From positions 202,320 through 266,319 of the forward strand of contig NZ_JAUFPL010000025.1 in assembly GCF_030409215.1 (NCBI RefSeq): a stretch of DNA of 64,000 nt, in the 5' to 3' direction. Source of the DNA: Halomonas ramblicola. Lineage in GTDB: Bacteria; Pseudomonadota; Gammaproteobacteria; Pseudomonadales; Halomonadaceae. The position numbers and the translations under genes were made by a program. Below are positions 39,294 through 50,365 of this stretch, in pieces; the stretch's first letter is position 1, and every line of letters begins with the position of its first letter. The notes below the pieces were generated by a model, which saw only the letters and a program-made list of their open reading frames with translations, had not been told where the DNA came from and made no database searches.

Positions 39294-40889
39294 ATGCATG
39301 CGTTGACCCTGGCGTCCTTCCTGTTCTTCACCGGACTGGTCGCCCTCATCACCTGGCGCATCACGCGCCGCGACGACCACGAGAGCACCAGCGGCTACTT
39401 CCTGGCCGGCCGCACCCTGACCTTCCCGCTGATCGCCGGCTCGCTGTTGATGACCAACCTCTCCACCGAGCAGATGGTGGGGCTCAACGGCTCGGCCTTC
39501 ACCGATGGCCTCTCCGTGATGGCCTGGGAGGTGGTGGCGGTGATCGCCCTGGTGGCGCTGGCGCTGTTCTTCCTGCCGCGCTTCCTGAGAAGCGGCATCG
39601 CCACCCTGCCGCAGCTGCTGTCGATCCGCTTCGACCGCGGTACCCAGCTGATCACCAACGTCATCTTCCTGATCGCCTATGCGGTGATCCTGCTGCCGAT
39701 CATCCTGTATTCCGGCGCCATGGGCCTGCAGGGTATGCTCGACCTGCCGCAGCTGACCGGCATCCAGTCGTCCACCGCGCTGCTGTGGCTGACCGTCTGG
39801 GTGGTGGGCCTGATCGGCTCCGTCTACGCGCTGTTCGGCGGCCTGCGCACCGTCGCCGTCTCCGATACCCTCAACGGCGTGGGCCTGCTGATCGGCGGCT
39901 TCGTGATCGTCTACTTCGGTCTGCAGGCGGTGAGCGACGGCAGCGGCATCATGGAGGGCTGGAGCATCCTCAAGGAGAGCGATCCCGACAAGCTCAACTC
40001 CATCGGCGGGCCCGACCAGCAGGTGCCCTTCTTCACCCTGTTCACCGGGGTCTTCCTGATCAACGTCTTCTACTGGACCACCAACCAGCAGATCATCCAG
40101 CGGACCTTCGCCGCCAAGACCCTCGCCGAGGGGCAGAAGGGCGTGCTGCTGACCGGCTTCCTGAAGCTGCTCGGGCCGCTCTACCTGGTGCTGCCGGGGA
40201 TCATCGCCTACCACCTCTACGCCGACCAGGGCGTGCGTGCCGACGAGGCCTACGGCCACCTGGTGTTCCACGTGTTGCCGCCCTACCTCACCGGCTTCTT
40301 CGCCGCGGTGATGGTGGGCGCCATCCTGTCGTCCTTCAACTCGGCGCTCAACAGCACCACCACCATCTTTAGCCTGGGCATCTACAAGGGCGTGCTGAAG
40401 AAGGATGCCAGCGAGGAGCAGGTGGTGAAGTCGGGCAAGGTGTTCGGCTGGATCATGGCCGTGGTCACCATGACCATCGCGCCGCTGCTGGCCGGCCAGG
40501 AGAGCCTGTTCGGCTACCTGCAGAAGATGAACGCCATCTACTTCATCCCCATCCTGGCGGTGGTGGTGGTCGGCCTGCTGACCAAACGGGTGCCGCCCAT
40601 GGCGGCCAAGATCGCCCTGGTGGGCGGCTGCCTGCTGATCGCCGCCGGCTACTTCGTGCCGCCGTTCAACAAGCTGCCGGTGATCATGCACGAGTTCCAC
40701 TTCGTGGGCCTGGTCTTCGTGCTGCTGGTCGCGGTGATGCTGCTCATCGGCAAGCTGCGCCCGCGCGACACCGACTGGGTGCACGAGTATTCGGGCGACG
40801 TCGACCTGACGCCCTGGAAGGGCGCCGTGCCGGCCGGCATCGCGCTGGTGGTGCTGGTGATCGCCATCTACGTGGCCTTCGCCGGCTGA
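39294..40889 (+). CDS. Sodium/sugar symporter, SSS (SGLT-like) family
   Basis: A 531-residue inner-membrane transporter with about fourteen hydrophobic segments. An early family signature ([20 protein letters not shown] and [15 protein letters not shown]) resembles sodium/galactose-glucose symporters such as vSGLT. A later sodium-site-like block reads [20 protein letters not shown]. The start at 39294 is the first Met in frame after the palindromic operator. That operator is shared with the galactonate-operon regulator, so I infer that galactose or a related sugar is the substrate. It is followed by a strong hairpin. Confidence 0.93.
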   Translation: MHALTLASFLFFTGLVALITWRITRRDDHESTSGYFLAGRTLTFPLIAGSLLMTNLSTEQMVGLNGSAFTDGLSVMAWEVVAVIALVALALFFLPRFLRSGIATLPQLLSIRFDRGTQLITNVIFLIAYAVILLPIILYSGAMGLQGMLDLPQLTGIQSSTALLWLTVWVVGLIGSVYALFGGLRTVAVSDTLNGVGLLIGGFVIVYFGLQAVSDGSGIMEGWSILKESDPDKLNSIGGPDQQVPFFTLFTGVFLINVFYWTTNQQIIQRTFAAKTLAEGQKGVLLTGFLKLLGPLYLVLPGIIAYHLYADQGVRADEAYGHLVFHVLPPYLTGFFAAVMVGAILSSFNSALNSTTTIFSLGIYKGVLKKDASEEQVVKSGKVFGWIMAVVTMTIAPLLAGQESLFGYLQKMNAIYFIPILAVVVVGLLTKRVPPMAAKIALVGGCLLIAAGYFVPPFNKLPVIMHEFHFVGLVFVLLVAVMLLIGKLRPRDTDWVHEYSGDVDLTPWKGAVPAGIALVVLVIAIYVAFAG

Positions 40890-40906
40890 TTCCGTGCCGC
40901 CCCGAC

Positions 40907-40945
40907 ACGACGCAGCCCCGCCGGCTTCCGGCGGGGCTGCGTCGT
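40907..40945. terminator. Bidirectional hairpin between symporter and hexR
   Basis: A perfect 18-bp stem (ACGACGCAGCCCCGCCGG at 40907-40924 with its complement at 40928-40945) over a CTT loop. There is no T-run on either side, but it sits exactly between two convergent genes. Confidence 0.75.
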
Positions 40946-40969
40946 CATGGGGACGAGAGAGGGAAGGTG

Positions 40970-41830
40970 TCAGTGCTTGCCGCTGGGATAGCGCGTCTCC
41001 AGCAGGCTGTCCTTGATCTTCTTGAGGTGGCCGAGGAAGTCCTCGCCGCGGCGCAGGGTCACCCCGGTGGCCAGCACATCGATCAGGGTCAACTGGATCA
41101 TGCGCGAGGTCATGGGCATGTAGTGGTCGGTGTCCTCCGGGGTGGCGACCTCCAGGGTCTCGGTACACTCCCGGGCCAGCGGCGAGTCCGGGGCGGTGAT
41201 GCCCAGCACCACGGCGCCACTCTCGCGGGCCACCCGGGCGATGTCCACCAGCTCCCGGGTGCGGCCGGTCCAGGAGATGACCACCACCACGTCGCCGGTG
41301 TGGCAGGAGGAGGCCACCATGCGCTGCATCAGCACGTCCACGTAGGAGGTGACCGGCAGGTTGAAGCGGAAGAACTTGTGCTGGGCGTCCTGGGCCACGG
41401 CCCCCGAGGCGCCCAGGCCGAAGAAGTGGATCTGCTTGGCCTGGATCAGGTAATCCACCACCCGCTCGATGCGCGAGGCATCGGCCTGGCGGCGGGCCTC
41501 GTCCAGGGCGGCGATGGTGGCGCCGAAGATCTTCTGGGTATAGTCGGCGGCGCTGTCCTCGGGCTCCACCGCCTGGCTCACGTAGGGGGTGCCGCCGGCC
41601 AGGCTCTGGGCCAGCTTGATCTTGAAGTCCGGGTAGCCCTTGGCGAGGAAGCTGCGGCAGAAGCGATTGACGGTGGGTTCGCTCACCGAGGCGGCCTGGG
41701 CCAGGGTGGCGATGCTCATGCCGGTGGCGGCGGCCGGGTCGGCCAGGATGACGTCGGCGACCTTGCGTTCCGAGCGGTTGAGGTCGCCGAGACGCTGACG
41801 GATGCGATCGAGCAGGTCGTGACTGGCCAT
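40970..41830 (-). CDS. hexR: HexR, RpiR-family regulator of hexose catabolism
   Basis: A 286-residue regulator. The N-terminal RpiR helix-turn-helix reads [18 protein letters not shown], and the C-terminal SIS domain ([20 protein letters not shown] and [14 protein letters not shown]) should bind 2-keto-3-deoxy-6-phosphogluconate. It is divergent from zwf-pgl-eda, the classic arrangement in pseudomonads and relatives, where HexR represses these genes until the intermediate accumulates. Repeated operator-like motifs occupy the 230-bp gap. Confidence 0.94.
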   Translation of the reverse strand: MASHDLLDRIRQRLGDLNRSERKVADVILADPAAATGMSIATLAQAASVSEPTVNRFCRSFLAKGYPDFKIKLAQSLAGGTPYVSQAVEPEDSAADYTQKIFGATIAALDEARRQADASRIERVVDYLIQAKQIHFFGLGASGAVAQDAQHKFFRFNLPVTSYVDVLMQRMVASSCHTGDVVVVISWTGRTRELVDIARVARESGAVVLGITAPDSPLARECTETLEVATPEDTDHYMPMTSRMIQLTLIDVLATGVTLRRGEDFLGHLKKIKDSLLETRYPSGKH

Positions 41831-41898
41831 GGGTCGGGGGCATTCTCCATGCTGGGGGCGGCGCGAGGCCGCGGGTGGATGCGTTGACGGGATGATGT

Positions 41899-42048
41899 GG
41901 TGATTTAACTACATTATGCTGACTATCCTAGCCCGAGGCATCGGGGCGAGGCCATAGCGTGGACCGGGCGGTCAACTTTATTTGGTAAGTTTACAATAAA
42001 TACTTGCTATTCAGCCGCTCTGAGCGTATTTTTTTGCTAAGTTAACGA
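41899..42048. promoter_or_regulatory. HexR/zwf control region with repeated operator-like motifs
   Basis: GGTGATTTAACTACA (41899-41913) is close to the HexR consensus TGTAATTTAATTACA known from gammaproteobacteria. Two further 15-mers, TTGGTAAGTTTACAA (41982-41996) and TTGCTAAGTTAACGA (42034-42048), resemble each other and the TTGT-N7-ACAA form. The last lies 12 bp before the zwf start. Confidence 0.55.
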
Positions 42049-42060
42049 AAGGGGTCTGAG

Positions 42061-43554
<1,494 letters not shown>

Positions 43555-43566
43555 GGGAGAGCCGAG

Positions 43567-44235
43567 ATGAGCGACGATTCCCGCAAGCGCCTGGCCGTGC
43601 AACTGGCCGAGTCGGTGGCCGAGGCCCTGCGCGCCGACCTGGCGAACCACGACTATGCCCTGCTGGTGGTCTCCGGGGGCTCCACCCCGGTACCCTTCTT
43701 CGAGGCCCTAGCGGCCTACGAGCTGCCCTGGGAGCGCGTCCAGGTGACGCTCGCCGACGAGCGCTGGGTGGCCGAAAACGCCGACGACAGCAACGCCCGC
43801 CTGGTGCGCGAGCACCTGCTGAAGGGCCCGGCGGCGGCGGCCACCTTCGTGCCGCTGACCACCGCCGACCCCACCCCCGAGCAGGGCGCCGCCACGGTGG
43901 CCGAGCGGGTCGAAGGCCTGGCCTGGCCGGCCAGCATGGTGATCCTGGGCATGGGCGGCGACGGCCATACCGCCTCGCTGTTTCCCGACAGCCAGGAGCT
44001 CGGACTGGCGCTGGCCACCGACGCCGCGGCGGTGGCGGTGCGTACGCCCAGCCAGCCGCAGCCGCGCATCACCCTGAGCGCCGACCGCCTGCACCAGGCG
44101 CGGCGCCATGTGCTGCACATCAGCGGCGGCGACAAGCGCGCCGTGCTGGCCCGGGCCCTGGCCGGCGACGACAGCCGCGAGCTGCCGATCCGCGCCTTCC
44201 TTTCCTGCCCGCTGGCGACCTACTGGGCCCCCTGA
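43567..44235 (+). CDS. pgl: 6-phosphogluconolactonase
   Basis: A 222-residue lactonase converting 6-phosphogluconolactone to 6-phosphogluconate. Family motifs visible are LLVVSGGSTPVPFF, VTLADERWV and the GMGGDGHTASLFP loop. It starts 12 bp after zwf with GAGAG upstream and is followed 16 bp later by eda. Confidence 0.96.
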   Translation: MSDDSRKRLAVQLAESVAEALRADLANHDYALLVVSGGSTPVPFFEALAAYELPWERVQVTLADERWVAENADDSNARLVREHLLKGPAAAATFVPLTTADPTPEQGAATVAERVEGLAWPASMVILGMGGDGHTASLFPDSQELGLALATDAAAVAVRTPSQPQPRITLSADRLHQARRHVLHISGGDKRAVLARALAGDDSRELPIRAFLSCPLATYWAP

Positions 44236-44251
44236 ATTCCGGAGTGACATC

Positions 44252-44914
44252 ATGAGCATCGACAAGCAGCTGCCCTCGACCCGCACCACCGAACTGGACA
44301 GCATCTGCCTCAAGGCCGAGGTGATCCCGGTCATCGCCATCCAGCGCGTCGAGGACGCCGTGCCCCTGGCCCGTGCCCTCTACGACGGCGGCCTGACCGT
44401 GCTGGAGATCACCCTGCGCACCGACTGTGCCCTGGAGGCGATCAAGCGCATCAAGGAGGCGCTGCCCCAGGCCAGCATCGGCGTGGGCACCGTGCTGACC
44501 CCGGCCCAGTACCGCCAGGCCGAGGAGGCGGGCGCCGACTTCATCGTCACCCCCGGCACCACCGAGGCGCTCTACCGCTACGGGGTCACCAGCCCGGTGC
44601 CGATGCTGCCCGGTGTGGCCACCGTCTCCGAGCTGATGACCGGCTGGCAGTACGGCTACCGGCGCTTCAAGTTCTTCCCCGCCGAGGCCAGCGGCGGCGT
44701 CAAGGCGCTCAAGGCCTTCGCCGGCCCGCTGCCCGACGCGCGCTTCTGCCCCACCGGTGGCATCAACCTGGACAACGCCGAGGACTACCTGGCGCTCAAG
44801 AGCGTGATGTGCGTGGGCGGCTCCTGGCTGACGCCCAAGTCGCTGGTCGACGCCGGGGACTGGGACGCCATCCGCCAGCTGGCCCGCGAGGTGGCGGAGC
44901 GCTACCACCACTGA
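44252..44914 (+). CDS. eda: 2-keto-3-deoxy-6-phosphogluconate aldolase
   Basis: A 220-residue KDPG aldolase. The Schiff-base lysine K140 lies in RRFKFFPAEASGG, and the general-base Glu lies in LEITLRT. The product splits into pyruvate and glyceraldehyde-3-phosphate. The ATG at 44252 has GGAG upstream. It ends the zwf operon at an intrinsic terminator. A second aldolase of the same superfamily (dgoA) lies just beyond in the opposite orientation. Confidence 0.97.
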   Translation: MSIDKQLPSTRTTELDSICLKAEVIPVIAIQRVEDAVPLARALYDGGLTVLEITLRTDCALEAIKRIKEALPQASIGVGTVLTPAQYRQAEEAGADFIVTPGTTEALYRYGVTSPVPMLPGVATVSELMTGWQYGYRRFKFFPAEASGGVKALKAFAGPLPDARFCPTGGINLDNAEDYLALKSVMCVGGSWLTPKSLVDAGDWDAIRQLAREVAERYHH

Positions 44915-44964
44915 TTTCCCGATTTCCTGTGTGCTCTCTCGACAGCCAGTCGCTGTCGTTTTCC

Positions 44965-44992
44965 ACCCGGCCCCCGTGGCCGGGTTTTTTTT
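44965..44992. terminator. Intrinsic terminator after eda
   Basis: Stem ACCCGGCC (44965-44972) and GGCCGGGT (44978-44985) followed by a run of eight T. A few bases further the convergent lactonase gene ends. Confidence 0.9.
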
Positions 44993-44995
44993 ACG

Positions 44996-45880
44996 TTATT
45001 CCAGCCGCAGCGGCGGCTCGGCGAGCCCGCGGACGCCCACCTCGGCGACGAACAGCGAGCCGGCCAGGGGCTGATCCGCCAGCTCGGTGGCGGTGAGGTG
45101 CTCCCGGGCGGTGGTGATGTAGAGCCGTTCGAGATCGGCGCCGGCGAAGGCGGGGCAGGAGGGCTGGCCGACCGGCAGGCCGACCTCGGCGACGATGCGG
45201 CCGTCGTGGTCCAGGCGCACGACCCGGCCGGCGCCCCACAGGGCGAGCCAGAGGTGGCCCTCGCTATCCACCACGGCGCCGTCGGGGTTGCCGGCGTGGG
45301 CCGAGAAGTCCGCCCAGGGGGCGGGCTCGCCCACCGGCCAGCCGTGGCGGTCCAGTGCCCAGCGCATCACCACCCCGGTCGGGGTATCGGTGAACCAGGC
45401 GAACTCGCCGCCGGGGGAGAAGCAGATAGCGTTGGGGATGGTCAGGCCCGAGCGCAGCTTGACCAGCTCGCCGCGGTGCTGGCGGTAGAGGCTGCCGGCG
45501 CCGGGCTCGGCGGCCTTGCCCATGGTGGAGAGCCACAGGCTGCCGTGACGGTCGACCCGGGCGTCGTTGCTGCGGGTGAGCGGATTGTCGGCCTCGAAGT
45601 CACAGAACTTCCTGGCGTGTCCGCTGTGCGGATCGAAGCGACTGAGGCGGTCCTCGCCCACCAGCAGCAAGTCACCGTCCTCGAGCGGGGCGGCCAGCGA
45701 GACCATATGGTCGAGCTCGTGGTGCCCGGTGGCGCCGGAGGCCGGCTCCAGCCAGTGCAGCCGCGCCGCGAGGATATCGCACCAGTAGAGGCGGCCCAGG
45801 GCGGCGTGCCACTGGGGCCCTTCGCCCAGTTCGCAGCGGCTGTCCACGGCGAGTTCGGTCGGGAAGGTCGTCAGGCTCAT
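44996..45880 (-). CDS. SMP-30/gluconolactonase family lactonase (probable galactonolactonase)
   Basis: A 294-residue beta-propeller lactonase. The metal-site residues are in CELGEGPQW, RSNDARVDRHG and NPDGAVVDSEG, typical of SMP-30 and sugar lactonases. It is the last gene of the galactonate operon and overlaps dgoA by 4 bp. I infer that it opens galactono-1,4-lactone produced by the dehydrogenase encoded at 47499. Arabino- or gluconolactone are alternatives. Confidence 0.9.
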   Translation of the reverse strand: MSLTTFPTELAVDSRCELGEGPQWHAALGRLYWCDILAARLHWLEPASGATGHHELDHMVSLAAPLEDGDLLLVGEDRLSRFDPHSGHARKFCDFEADNPLTRSNDARVDRHGSLWLSTMGKAAEPGAGSLYRQHRGELVKLRSGLTIPNAICFSPGGEFAWFTDTPTGVVMRWALDRHGWPVGEPAPWADFSAHAGNPDGAVVDSEGHLWLALWGAGRVVRLDHDGRIVAEVGLPVGQPSCPAFAGADLERLYITTAREHLTATELADQPLAGSLFVAEVGVRGLAEPPLRLE

Positions 45881-46488
45881 GATTCGCCTCCCGCGGCTCG
45901 CCAGGCCGCGACTAGGGTGCGGGCCTGCTCGCCCACCTGTTCCGGGGGCTGGCCGGGCTTGTAGAGGGCGCCGCCCAGGCCGGCGCCGTCGACGCCGGCG
46001 GCGCGCCAGGCGGCGAAGTTATCCACGCCGATGCCGCCCACCGCATAGAGCAGGGTGCCCGCGGGCAACACGGCACGTACCGCCTGCATGCCCGCGAGCC
46101 CCACCTGCACCGCGGGGAACAGCTTGAGGCCGCTGGCGCCGGCGTCCAGGGCGTCGAAGGCCTCGGAGGGGGTGACCACCCCCGGCCAGCTGGCCATTTC
46201 CAGGCGCCGGGTCTCCTCGATCACCGCCGGGCGGCAGTTGGGCGAGACCACCAGGCGCCCGCCGGCGGCCTGGACGTCGCGCACCTGGGTCGGGGTGAGC
46301 ACGGTGCCGGCGCCCACCAGGGCACGGTCACCCAGAGCGTCGGCCAGGCGGCGGATGCTCTCCAGGGGCTCGGGGGAGTTGAGCGGCACCTCCAGGGTGG
46401 TGATGCCGGCGGCGAGGACCGCCTCGCCCACCGCCACCGCCTCGGAGGGGGTGACGCCGCGCAGGATACCGATCAGGGGCAGGGTCAT
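45877..46488 (-). CDS. dgoA: 2-dehydro-3-deoxy-6-phosphogalactonate aldolase
   Basis: A 203-residue class I aldolase of the KDPG/KDPGal family. The Schiff-base lysine K122 lies in ASGLKLFPAVQVG, and the opening LIGILRGVTPSEA is typical of DgoA rather than Eda. It splits KDPGal into pyruvate and glyceraldehyde-3-phosphate. It lies 30 bp after dgoK. Confidence 0.93.
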   Translation of the reverse strand: MTLPLIGILRGVTPSEAVAVGEAVLAAGITTLEVPLNSPEPLESIRRLADALGDRALVGAGTVLTPTQVRDVQAAGGRLVVSPNCRPAVIEETRRLEMASWPGVVTPSEAFDALDAGASGLKLFPAVQVGLAGMQAVRAVLPAGTLLYAVGGIGVDNFAAWRAAGVDGAGLGGALYKPGQPPEQVGEQARTLVAAWRAAGGES

Positions 46489-46518
46489 GCGGGAATCTCC
46501 AGGGTTGGGTGAGTGGGC

Positions 46519-47502
46519 TCAGCGTCGCGCGGCGAGGCCGTGGTGCGCCAGCCCCAGGCCGGCGAGGACCGCGGCCTCGCCATCCAGGTGCCGGCTCGTG
46601 TGGCCCAGGGCCTCCAGCGCCAGGGCGTAGCGTTCGCAGAGCGCCGCGTTGCCGATCAGGGTGACGGGGCCGGCATCGGCCAACTCGTCGCCTAGCTCGT
46701 CGCCCATGCCGGCCAACTCGAGGCCGATGGTGAGCCCCGAGAGTCGCGCGGCGAGCCGGGCCCCGCGCGCCTCGCCGGTCGGCAGGCCAGTGTCCAGCAG
46801 GTCCTGGGCGCGCAGGCCGAAGAGCCTGGCCGTGTAGGTGGCGGGCGCCGCCTGGATCTCGTGTACCGCGGCGAGGAAGGCCTCGCGACAGCCGGGGTCC
46901 ATGAGGTCGTCGTCGCCGATGGAGTGCTTCAGCACCGACTGGCGGGCCAGCAGGCGATACAGCTCGCCGGTGAGGCAGGTGGTGAAGCGCGTGACCGCGC
47001 CGGCCTCGAGGCGGGCCCACTTGGCGTGGGTGCCGGGCAGGCAGGCCAGGCCGGTGAACCCGGGCTCCCGGGCCACTAGCCCCGCCAGTTGGGTCTCCTC
47101 ACCGCGCATCACGTCGAAGGCGCCCTCGGCGGTCTGGCAGAGCCCGGGTAGCAAGGCGACCTCCAGGCGCGGGTCGTCGAGCGGCGGCGCCACGGCGCCC
47201 CGGGCTAGGTCGTCCAGCCGGGTCGGCACCGGCAGGTAGGCGGCCTCCCGCCAGCCCTGGCGGGCGCCGGCCATGCCGCAGATCCGTACCGGCTTTCGTC
47301 CCGTTGCGGGCAGCCAGTCGCCGATCACCCGCAGTAGCTCGGCCTCGTAGGCCTCCGGCGTCAGCGTGAGCATGCCGCGGTCCGAGTCGGTGCGGGCGAG
47401 CACCTCGCCCCGCGCGTCCAGGGCCCAGGCGCGCAGGTTGCTGGAGCCCCAGTCCACGGCGACCCAGCTCAGGCGCTCGGCGATCTCGTGGGCCTGGCTC
47501 AT
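46519..47502 (-). CDS. dgoK: 2-dehydro-3-deoxygalactonokinase
   Basis: A 327-residue sugar kinase of the DgoK family. The N-terminal phosphate loop is VAVDWGSSNLRAW, followed by GMAGARQGWREA and LPGTHAKW, with TLIGNAALCERY near the end. It phosphorylates KDGal to KDPGal. The start at 47502 overlaps the dehydrogenase stop as ATGA. Confidence 0.95.
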   Translation of the reverse strand: MSQAHEIAERLSWVAVDWGSSNLRAWALDARGEVLARTDSDRGMLTLTPEAYEAELLRVIGDWLPATGRKPVRICGMAGARQGWREAAYLPVPTRLDDLARGAVAPPLDDPRLEVALLPGLCQTAEGAFDVMRGEETQLAGLVAREPGFTGLACLPGTHAKWARLEAGAVTRFTTCLTGELYRLLARQSVLKHSIGDDDLMDPGCREAFLAAVHEIQAAPATYTARLFGLRAQDLLDTGLPTGEARGARLAARLSGLTIGLELAGMGDELGDELADAGPVTLIGNAALCERYALALEALGHTSRHLDGEAAVLAGLGLAHHGLAARR

Positions 47503-48269
47503 GCGCGGCCTCCGTCCACCACCATTTCCTGGCCGGTCATCATGCGTGAGGCCTTTGATGCCAAGAACAGGCAGGGGCCGATCATGTCCTCCGCCGGGAT
47601 CGCCTCCTTGAGGCATTGCTGATCGAGGCATTCCTGGAGGTCGGCATCGTTGACCCACAGCTCCTTCTGGCGCTTGGTCATCACCCAGCCGGGGATCAGG
47701 CAATTGACGCGGATGGCGTCGGGGCCCAGCTCCCGGGCCAGCGCTCGGGTCAGCCCCATGATGCCGGCCTTGGCGGTGACATAGGTGGGGTAGCCACCGA
47801 GCCCCAGCAGGTAGCTGTTGGACGACAGGTTGATGATGGCGCCGCCACCCAGCTCGCGCATGTCCGGCGCGACCGCCTGGGCGGTGAAGAACTGCGGGCG
47901 CAGGTTGGTGGCGATGGAGTCGTCCCACTGCTCGACGCTCCAGTCGTCCAGGCTGTGGCGGGTGTCACGGGCGGCGTTGTTGACCAGCACGCCGATCGGG
48001 CCGTGGGCCTCGCGGGCCTGGGCGATGGCTGCCTGGAGTGCCGCCACGTCGCGGATATCACACTCGATGAATAGCGGCCGGTTGGCGTATTTCGCCTCCA
48101 TGGCATCGCAGAACTCGCTGGCGTCGCTGAGGCCGACGAAGGCCACCCTGGCGCCCTGGGCCAGGAAGCCCTCGGTCAGCGCCGCGCCGATGCCCGAGCC
48201 GCCGCCGGTGATGAAGACGCTCTGGCCCTGCAGGTCGCCGAAGGTTACATCGCTGAAATCGAAACTCAT
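47499..48269 (-). CDS. SDR-family sugar dehydrogenase, probable D-galactose 1-dehydrogenase
   Basis: A 256-residue short-chain dehydrogenase. The cofactor loop is TGGGSGIG, the active-site Ser is in INLSSNSY and the catalytic pair is YVTAK. In the De Ley-Doudoroff pathway galactose dehydrogenase makes galactonolactone. The position between dgoD and dgoK, with a lactonase in the same operon, fits that role. A 2-keto-sugar-acid reductase is another possibility. The start at 48269 has GAGGAGAACAG upstream; a 25-residue extension would be encoded by repetitive DNA. Confidence 0.9.
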   Translation of the reverse strand: MSFDFSDVTFGDLQGQSVFITGGGSGIGAALTEGFLAQGARVAFVGLSDASEFCDAMEAKYANRPLFIECDIRDVAALQAAIAQAREAHGPIGVLVNNAARDTRHSLDDWSVEQWDDSIATNLRPQFFTAQAVAPDMRELGGGAIINLSSNSYLLGLGGYPTYVTAKAGIMGLTRALARELGPDAIRVNCLIPGWVMTKRQKELWVNDADLQECLDQQCLKEAIPAEDMIGPCLFLASKASRMMTGQEMVVDGGRA

Positions 48270-48307
48270 GCTGTTCTCCTCACTCTTCACCCCTCTCACC
48301 TCACCCT
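48270..48307. repeat. Short purine-rich low-complexity spacer
   Basis: Read on the minus strand the spacer between dgoD and the dehydrogenase is almost pure G and A with repeated GTGAG/GTGAAG units (five GTGA). It includes the ribosome site of the dehydrogenase gene and may be prone to slippage. Confidence 0.6.
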
Positions 48308-49456
48308 TCACCATTCCGCGATGGAGCCGTCCTCGTGGGTCCACACCGGATTGCGCCAGCGGTGGCCGACCTTGGCGCGCTCCTCGACGAAGGCCTCGTC
48401 GATCTCCACGCCCAGCCCCGGGCCCTGGGGGATGGCGCAGAAGCCGTCCTCGATGGCCAGCGCCGACTTGTCGACCAGGTAGTCGAGCACGTCGTTGTCC
48501 TGGTTGTAGTGGATGCCCATGCTCTGTTCCTGGATGAAGGCGTTGTGGCAGACCGCATCCACATGCAGCGAGGTGGCCAGGGTCAGCGGGCCGAGCGGGC
48601 AGTGGGGGGCCAGCGCCACGTCATGGGCCGAGGCCAGGGCGGCGATCTTCATGCCTTCGCTGATGCCGCCGCAGTGGGAGAGATCGGGCTGGACGATGTC
48701 GATCATGCCGTCGGCCAGCAGGTCGCGGAACTCGAAGCGGGTGTGCAGCCGCTCGCCTGTGGCCAGCGGGTAGCCCAGCCCGCCGGCGATCTGCTTGAGG
48801 CAGGGCAGGTGCTCGGGGGCCACTGGCTCCTCGACGAACATCGGGTGGAAGGGTTCCAGCTCGCGCAACAGCGCCTTGGCCATGGGGCGGTGCACCCGGC
48901 CGTGGAAGTCGATGCCGATGCCCACGTCGGGGCCCACGGCCTGGCGGGCCTCGGCGACGCGCGCCACCGCCTCGTCGACCTTGCGGTGGCTGTCGACGAT
49001 CTGCATCTCCGGGGTGCCGTTCATCTTGAAGGCGGTGAAGCCCTGGTCGACCAGGGTCCTGGCGCCGGTGCCCACGTCGCTGGGGCGGTCGCCGCCGGTC
49101 CAGGCGTACATGCGCATCCGGTCGCGCACCGCGCCGCCCAGCAACTGATACACCGGCACCCCCAGGTCGCGGCCCTTGAGGTCCCACAGCGCCTGGTCGA
49201 TGCCGGCGATGGCGCTCATCAGGATGGGGCCGCCGCGGTAGAAGCCGGCGCGGTACATGGTGTTCCAGAGGTGCTCGATGCGGTGCGGGTCCTGGCCGAC
49301 CAGGTAGTCGGCCAGCTCGTGGACGGCGGCCTCCACGGTGGCGGCGCGGCCCTCGATGACCGGCTCGCCCCAGCCGTAGCAACCCGCATCGGTCTCGATC
49401 TTGAGGAACAGCCAGCGCGGCGGCACCTGCCAGGTCTTGAGTCGGGTGATCTTCAT
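48308..49456 (-). CDS. dgoD: D-galactonate dehydratase
   Basis: A 382-residue enolase-superfamily enzyme. Metal ligands appear in [21 protein letters not shown] and [11 protein letters not shown]. The catalytic histidine lies in [12 protein letters not shown], and [12 protein letters not shown] is the characteristic block of DgoD proteins. It converts galactonate to 2-keto-3-deoxygalactonate. It is the second gene of the operon, 15 bp after the GntR regulator. Confidence 0.95.
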   Translation of the reverse strand: MKITRLKTWQVPPRWLFLKIETDAGCYGWGEPVIEGRAATVEAAVHELADYLVGQDPHRIEHLWNTMYRAGFYRGGPILMSAIAGIDQALWDLKGRDLGVPVYQLLGGAVRDRMRMYAWTGGDRPSDVGTGARTLVDQGFTAFKMNGTPEMQIVDSHRKVDEAVARVAEARQAVGPDVGIGIDFHGRVHRPMAKALLRELEPFHPMFVEEPVAPEHLPCLKQIAGGLGYPLATGERLHTRFEFRDLLADGMIDIVQPDLSHCGGISEGMKIAALASAHDVALAPHCPLGPLTLATSLHVDAVCHNAFIQEQSMGIHYNQDNDVLDYLVDKSALAIEDGFCAIPQGPGLGVEIDEAFVEERAKVGHRWRNPVWTHEDGSIAEW

Positions 49457-49471
49457 GGGAATTCCTCGGGG

Positions 49472-50221
49472 TCAGTGTTGGGGTTCGGCCACGGCTTCCT
49501 CGACGATGCCCAGGTCGATGGCGGTGCGCAGCAGCACCTCGCGGGCGGCACGCTCGGCGGCGGCCGGAGCGCGGCGGCGGATCGCCTCCAGCACCCGGCC
49601 GTGGCGCGTCAGGCTATCGTCCAGCCCCTCGTGCTCGCGTTGGGCCTGGGAGCTCTGGATCAGGGCGATGATCGAGGGGCGCAGCAGGTGGCCCATCTGG
49701 CGCCATACCAGGTTGTGGCTGGCCAGGTAGATGGCGTCGTGGAAGGCCACGTCGTACTCGGCATGCAGGCCGCGCGCCGCGGGATCGGTGGCGGTACGGG
49801 TCATGCCCCGGAAGGCGGCCTCCAGCCGCTCGAGGTCCGCCGCCTCGGCGGCCTCGGCGGCGAGCCGCGCCACCACCGGCTCCGCCGAGTAGCGAAAGGC
49901 GAAGATCTCGCGCACGAGCTTGGGATCCAGGCTGTCGATGCCGGTCATCCAGTCGCTGATCAAGGGGTCGAGCAGGTGCCAGTCGCTTACCGCCCGCACC
50001 ACCGTGCCGCGGCCGGCGGTGCGTTCGAGCAGGCCGGTGGCAGTGAGGCTGGCCAACGCATTGCGCACCTGGTTGCGGCTCACCGCGAAGTGGGCGCAGA
50101 GGTCCAGTTCGCGCGGGAAGGCGTCGCCGGGCTGCCAGCGGCCGGCGAGCAGCGCCCGGGCCAGCAGCCGGGCCAGCTCCTCGGCGCCGCCGCGGTGCTG
50201 GGGCAGGCCATCCAGGGTCAT
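49472..50221 (-). CDS. dgoR: GntR-family regulator, FadR subfamily (DgoR-like)
   Basis: A 249-residue regulator. The N-terminal winged helix reads FPRELDLCAHFAVSRNQVRN, and the C-terminal all-helical FCD domain carries the Asp/His metal-type residues (FRYSAEP, YDVAFHDAIYL). It is first in the galactonate operon, as DgoR is in enteric bacteria, and probably responds to galactonate. A palindrome 43 bp upstream suggests autoregulation, and the same palindrome precedes the sodium/sugar symporter. The start at 50221 has AGGAG at a rather long spacing. Confidence 0.9.
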   Translation of the reverse strand: MTLDGLPQHRGGAEELARLLARALLAGRWQPGDAFPRELDLCAHFAVSRNQVRNALASLTATGLLERTAGRGTVVRAVSDWHLLDPLISDWMTGIDSLDPKLVREIFAFRYSAEPVVARLAAEAAEAADLERLEAAFRGMTRTATDPAARGLHAEYDVAFHDAIYLASHNLVWRQMGHLLRPSIIALIQSSQAQREHEGLDDSLTRHGRVLEAIRRRAPAAAERAAREVLLRTAIDLGIVEEAVAEPQH

Positions 50222-50263
50222 GGGGAAGCGCTCCTGAGCGTGACGATAAGGATAGCCTATTAA

Positions 50264-50274
50264 ATGTCTGACAT
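50264..50274. promoter_or_regulatory. GntR-type palindrome before the galactonate operon
   Basis: ATGTCTGACAT within AAATGTCTGACATTT (50262-50276), the reverse complement of the site at 39226-39236. The flanking DNA is AT-rich, as expected of a promoter. Confidence 0.7.
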
Positions 50275-50365
50275 TTTGGCAAGCCACGCCTCGTCAGGGC
50301 TCGCCGCGGAGCGGTCGGTGGATTGGCCGTGAAGTGTCGGAGCGGGACGCGGGACATGCTAGAGT

